A DNA stretch of 64,000 bases from an uncultured Pelagimonas sp. GTDB lineage: Bacteria > Pseudomonadota > Alphaproteobacteria > Rhodobacterales > Rhodobacteraceae. The notes under the pieces are model-generated. The model was not told the origin of the DNA. It saw only the letters and a program-made list of their open reading frames with translations, and did no database searches. Location: positions 124,001 through 188,000 of the forward strand of contig NZ_CANMKO010000004.1 of assembly GCF_947498515.1 (NCBI RefSeq), written 5' to 3'. A program made the translations under genes and the position numbers. Shown here one piece after another: positions 61,499-64,000 of the stretch. The stretch's first letter is position 1. Each line of letters opens with the position of its first letter.

Positions 61499-63520
61499 CT
61501 ACGCTACCGAAATTCCCCCAACAAGATCCGTGGACACATTGTGGGGATTCAACACATCCTGTCTGGCTGGTAAGTCCTTGGTTTTGATGTAGCACAAAGC
61601 AGGTGGACCATAAGCCTTATGGCAGCCGTCGACTATAAGCATTGGAAGGCACATGGCCAACGACAAAAGCGCCTCGGGCTTCAAATTTTCAATCGCTCGT
61701 GGTCCGGGATAGAATGTTTCGACCGCTAGCCCATTGGCAAAAACAATGTCGTGCGTTGGCAAAAGAAGGTGTACGTAAGAAACCCGGCGAATTCCTTGGG
61801 CGATCCGCAGTTTCCCACCTTTCAGCCTGGCCAGCTGACCAGCCCTGACAAAAACATCTTTGGAACTGCCTCGTCTGGAAACGACGATGCTATGCTGCGG
61901 GGAGATCAACAAATCTCGCTTACAACCTGACCAAGTCGTCGCGACTTTGACCGGGCGTAACTCTGGGTTCGTTTTGAGGATCGCAGGCCCCAGTGCGGTG
62001 TTTGAAATCCACTGGATTGGTTGTGGCCCGTTGTTTCGGGTCGTGACGTGATCACCCACGCACAAATCTTCGATGTGTCGCTCACCATCTGGGGTTAAGA
62101 TCATCGTTCCCGCAGTAAAACAAGGGATGCCCGACGACGCCAATTGCGCCCCTGTCATCTGGGCGGGTGAAATGCCTTGAAACGTTAAAGTCTCGCCTTC
62201 GGGAAACGTCAGTAGGGCATCCCCAGACCCATTGTCAGTGACCACAACGTCCCAAATATTGACGGGGTTTCCATCCAAGTCACGAAGACCAGACACATCA
62301 ATCTGATCGTTGGACCTGCCGTCGCCGTTTGTATCGCCGATATCGAAATCCGTGATGATATCGTTTGACCCCAGCTGCTGAAGAATGACGAGATCATCCC
62401 CAACACCAGTGGTTATTAGGTCATCACCCGCGCCGCCACTTAGGGTATCATTGCCGCCGCCGGCAAGCATGGTGTCATCACCGTCACCACCCGCCAACGA
62501 GTCATCGCCAATGCCCGCGTACAACGCATCATTTCCCGCGCCACCAACAAGCGTGTCCGAAGCGCCATCATCATGCGATATGTCTGTCGAACCACCAAAC
62601 GCGTTATTGGCATTGTACCCGATAATCGTGTCATTGCCTTCGCCCCCGTCAAGGCTATCAGCGCCGTCTTCGCCTTCAAGAATGTCGGCCCCGCTGGCTC
62701 CAAATAGACTATCGCCCCCCGATTTCCCGCTAAGAAGGTCGTCTCCGGTACCACCGTCCACACTATCGTTGCCGGACCCGGCCACAATTCTGTCATGCCC
62801 CGCGCCGCCATCAATTGTATCATCGTCTGCGCCACCATCGATGGTGTCGTCGCCAGCCCCGGCAGCGATAGTATCACTCCCATCACCGCTGTTGATGACA
62901 TCATCGTCGCCATCGGCCCCGTCAACACGGTCGCCTTGGGCGTCAACATAGCCAGCGCCGATGCTGTCGTCGCCGGAAGTGCCGTCGATCTCACCGTCAG
63001 GAGTGACAAAACTGTTGTCTACTCTGTCTGACCACATGTCATTCGTATCTGACAGCAGACTGTCGAACGTCAAAGACTGAATCGCCTTGGCTTCTAGCGC
63101 GTCCTGATCGGGACCACTGATAACCTCAGGCGCAAGATAGAGATTTCCATTGGTATCTTGAAAAACAACAGCAGAAATCGAAGCCGTTGTAGAGTCCGCA
63201 TAGGTAATCGTCGTATTGTAAACAACGACCGCATCAAACGTTTGATCCGCCCCCCCGTTTATTCTGAAGGTATCCTCGTCGTCCAAAAAAGACGTGTAGT
63301 TGTCAGAATGGTAATACCCCGCTTCGCCGTTGCCATACCCAGTGGAGCCTGGTGAAAACGTTTGGATGTTGCTGTATAGTGGATTGCCCGACGTCCCATA
63401 GGTATTCCCAACCAGCGCCGAGGCGTTTTCGCTCGTTATGTCATCCGAAATAACGGAACCTTCGGACGGGTCGATGAGCGGGCCAGCACCAAGGAAAATA
63501 ACATCAAATGTGGTCGCCAT
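61499..63520 (-). CDS. RTX-repeat and Hint-domain surface/secreted protein
   Basis: 673 residues, starting ATG at 63520 with no cleavable signal, so a type I secretion path is likely. An N-terminal Thr/Ser-rich segment (1-165) precedes about 15 glycine-aspartate nonapeptide repeats (DGGADDDTIDGGAGHDRI type) from about residue 178 to 385, a calcium-binding beta-roll. A Hint domain follows from about 472 (CFTAGTMILTPDGERHIEDLCVGDHVTTRNNG), starting with the nucleophile Cys, and runs to about residue 620 (LISPQHSIVV, FYPGPRAIENL). It may cut itself at the Cys. Similar RTX/Hint proteins are common in Roseobacter genomes; the target is unknown. Confidence 0.85.
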   Translation of the reverse strand: MATTFDVIFLGAGPLIDPSEGSVISDDITSENASALVGNTYGTSGNPLYSNIQTFSPGSTGYGNGEAGYYHSDNYTSFLDDEDTFRINGGADQTFDAVVVYNTTITYADSTTASISAVVFQDTNGNLYLAPEVISGPDQDALEAKAIQSLTFDSLLSDTNDMWSDRVDNSFVTPDGEIDGTSGDDSIGAGYVDAQGDRVDGADGDDDVINSGDGSDTIAAGAGDDTIDGGADDDTIDGGAGHDRIVAGSGNDSVDGGTGDDLLSGKSGGDSLFGASGADILEGEDGADSLDGGEGNDTIIGYNANNAFGGSTDISHDDGASDTLVGGAGNDALYAGIGDDSLAGGDGDDTMLAGGGNDTLSGGAGDDLITTGVGDDLVILQQLGSNDIITDFDIGDTNGDGRSNDQIDVSGLRDLDGNPVNIWDVVVTDNGSGDALLTFPEGETLTFQGISPAQMTGAQLASSGIPCFTAGTMILTPDGERHIEDLCVGDHVTTRNNGPQPIQWISNTALGPAILKTNPELRPVKVATTWSGCKRDLLISPQHSIVVSRRGSSKDVFVRAGQLARLKGGKLRIAQGIRRVSYVHLLLPTHDIVFANGLAVETFYPGPRAIENLKPEALLSLAMCLPMLIVDGCHKAYGPPALCYIKTKDLPARQDVLNPHNVSTDLVGGISVA

Positions 63521-64000
63521 TTCAATGAGCGACCGTTATAGAGTTGGCACAAAGATCAGCCGTCTTAAGCTCCGGCGCATGCTGTACAACCTGCCTATTT
63601 TCCCGGGTTGTTTTCACCGCTTTGCCAATCAGTTGTTTCAGATATCGCCTGCACCGATTGAGAATACCTGAGAAGTGGTGAACATTTGGTGACCCGCTTT
63701 AGTTTGGACCTGCCGATCAGGTTATGTCGCCAAGTTTCAGCCGATGCGCGCGTCATCCAGCCTGTGATATCCTGTTTGAGGGAAGAGCCTGTGTGACCAA
63801 ATAGCGGTATTTGATCAAAGAGTATTTCGGGTTCATCGTCGCGACCAAAGCTTAGGCAATGAGAACGACACTTGCCCCCATCCGTTAGGTTGGTCTTCTT
63901 CATCAAGGCAATTTGCAGGCATATTTGAGGACCCGCCAAACGACATGTTACCTTAAAAACGCAAAGTTCCGCATGTAGTTGTTTCTGCTGCCTGACATTT
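63521..64000. other. Terminal region, no supported gene
   Basis: Upstream of the RTX/Hint gene; it must hold its promoter, but none is clear. A minus-strand frame around 63595-63939 resembles a transposase-like fragment only vaguely and is not called. Confidence 0.4.

Noticed and set aside
63595-63939. 114-codon minus-strand frame at the window end
   Set aside because: It weakly resembles transposase fragments, but there is no start signal or definite motif.

Overview
The window is a chromosomal segment of an alphaproteobacterium, most likely a marine Rhodobacteraceae (Roseobacter-group) strain. The evidence is the order of the division/cell-wall (dcw) cluster, a structured leader upstream of mraZ like UpsM of Rhodobacter sphaeroides, a class II (B12-dependent) ribonucleotide reductase next to a DUF1489 gene, a Hint/RTX surface protein, and plant-sugar catabolic operons of roseobacter type. 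All calls come from reading the sequence; no database search was run.

Layout. 1-8.2 kb: dcw cluster on the minus strand, transcribed mraZ-rsmH-ftsL-ftsI-murE-murF-mraY-murD, with murD cut by the window edge. 8.2-9.0 kb: long mraZ leader with an internal terminator (UpsM-like sRNA), MraZ-type TGGGN repeats, one perfect DnaA box and a tandem repeat. 9.0-16.6 kb: accessory region with small membrane and hypothetical genes, an orphan RES-like protein, a WYL regulator divergent from an SRPBCC gene, a crippled IS5-type element beside a truncated gene, a phosphoesterase operon and an XRE regulator. 16.6-20 kb: nrdJ and two small genes.

20.3-37 kb: exopolysaccharide locus. It holds a Wzy-like polymerase, a GumC/Wzz-like copolymerase, a Wza-like export lipoprotein, a Wzx-like flippase, three glycosyltransferases and a TagA-type glycosyltransferase fused to a priming sugar-phosphate transferase. 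A hybrid histidine kinase (with a small periplasmic molybdopterin-fold protein), a LuxR-type response regulator and a PAS-PAS-GGDEF-EAL protein probably regulate it.

38-60.9 kb: two adjacent plant-pentose islands. The first (38.1-49.5 kb) carries an ABC importer with a DUF2291 lipoprotein and enzymes matching the D-apiose/D-apionate pathway: apiose dehydrogenase, apionolactonase, apionate oxidoisomerase, 3-oxo-isoapionate kinase and a RuBisCO-like protein, plus a GntR regulator. The second (49.8-60.9 kb) is a Weimberg-type oxidative pentose operon: SMP-30 lactonase, IlvD/EDD dehydratase (XylD type), FAH-fold 2-keto-3-deoxypentonate dehydratase, 2-oxoglutarate-semialdehyde dehydrogenase, a four-gene ABC importer and a second GntR regulator. 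Together they suggest use of apiose- and xylose-containing plant walls; for a marine organism, seagrass apiogalacturonan is a plausible source (inference). The window ends with an RTX-repeat/Hint-domain protein and about 480 bases with no gene I could support.
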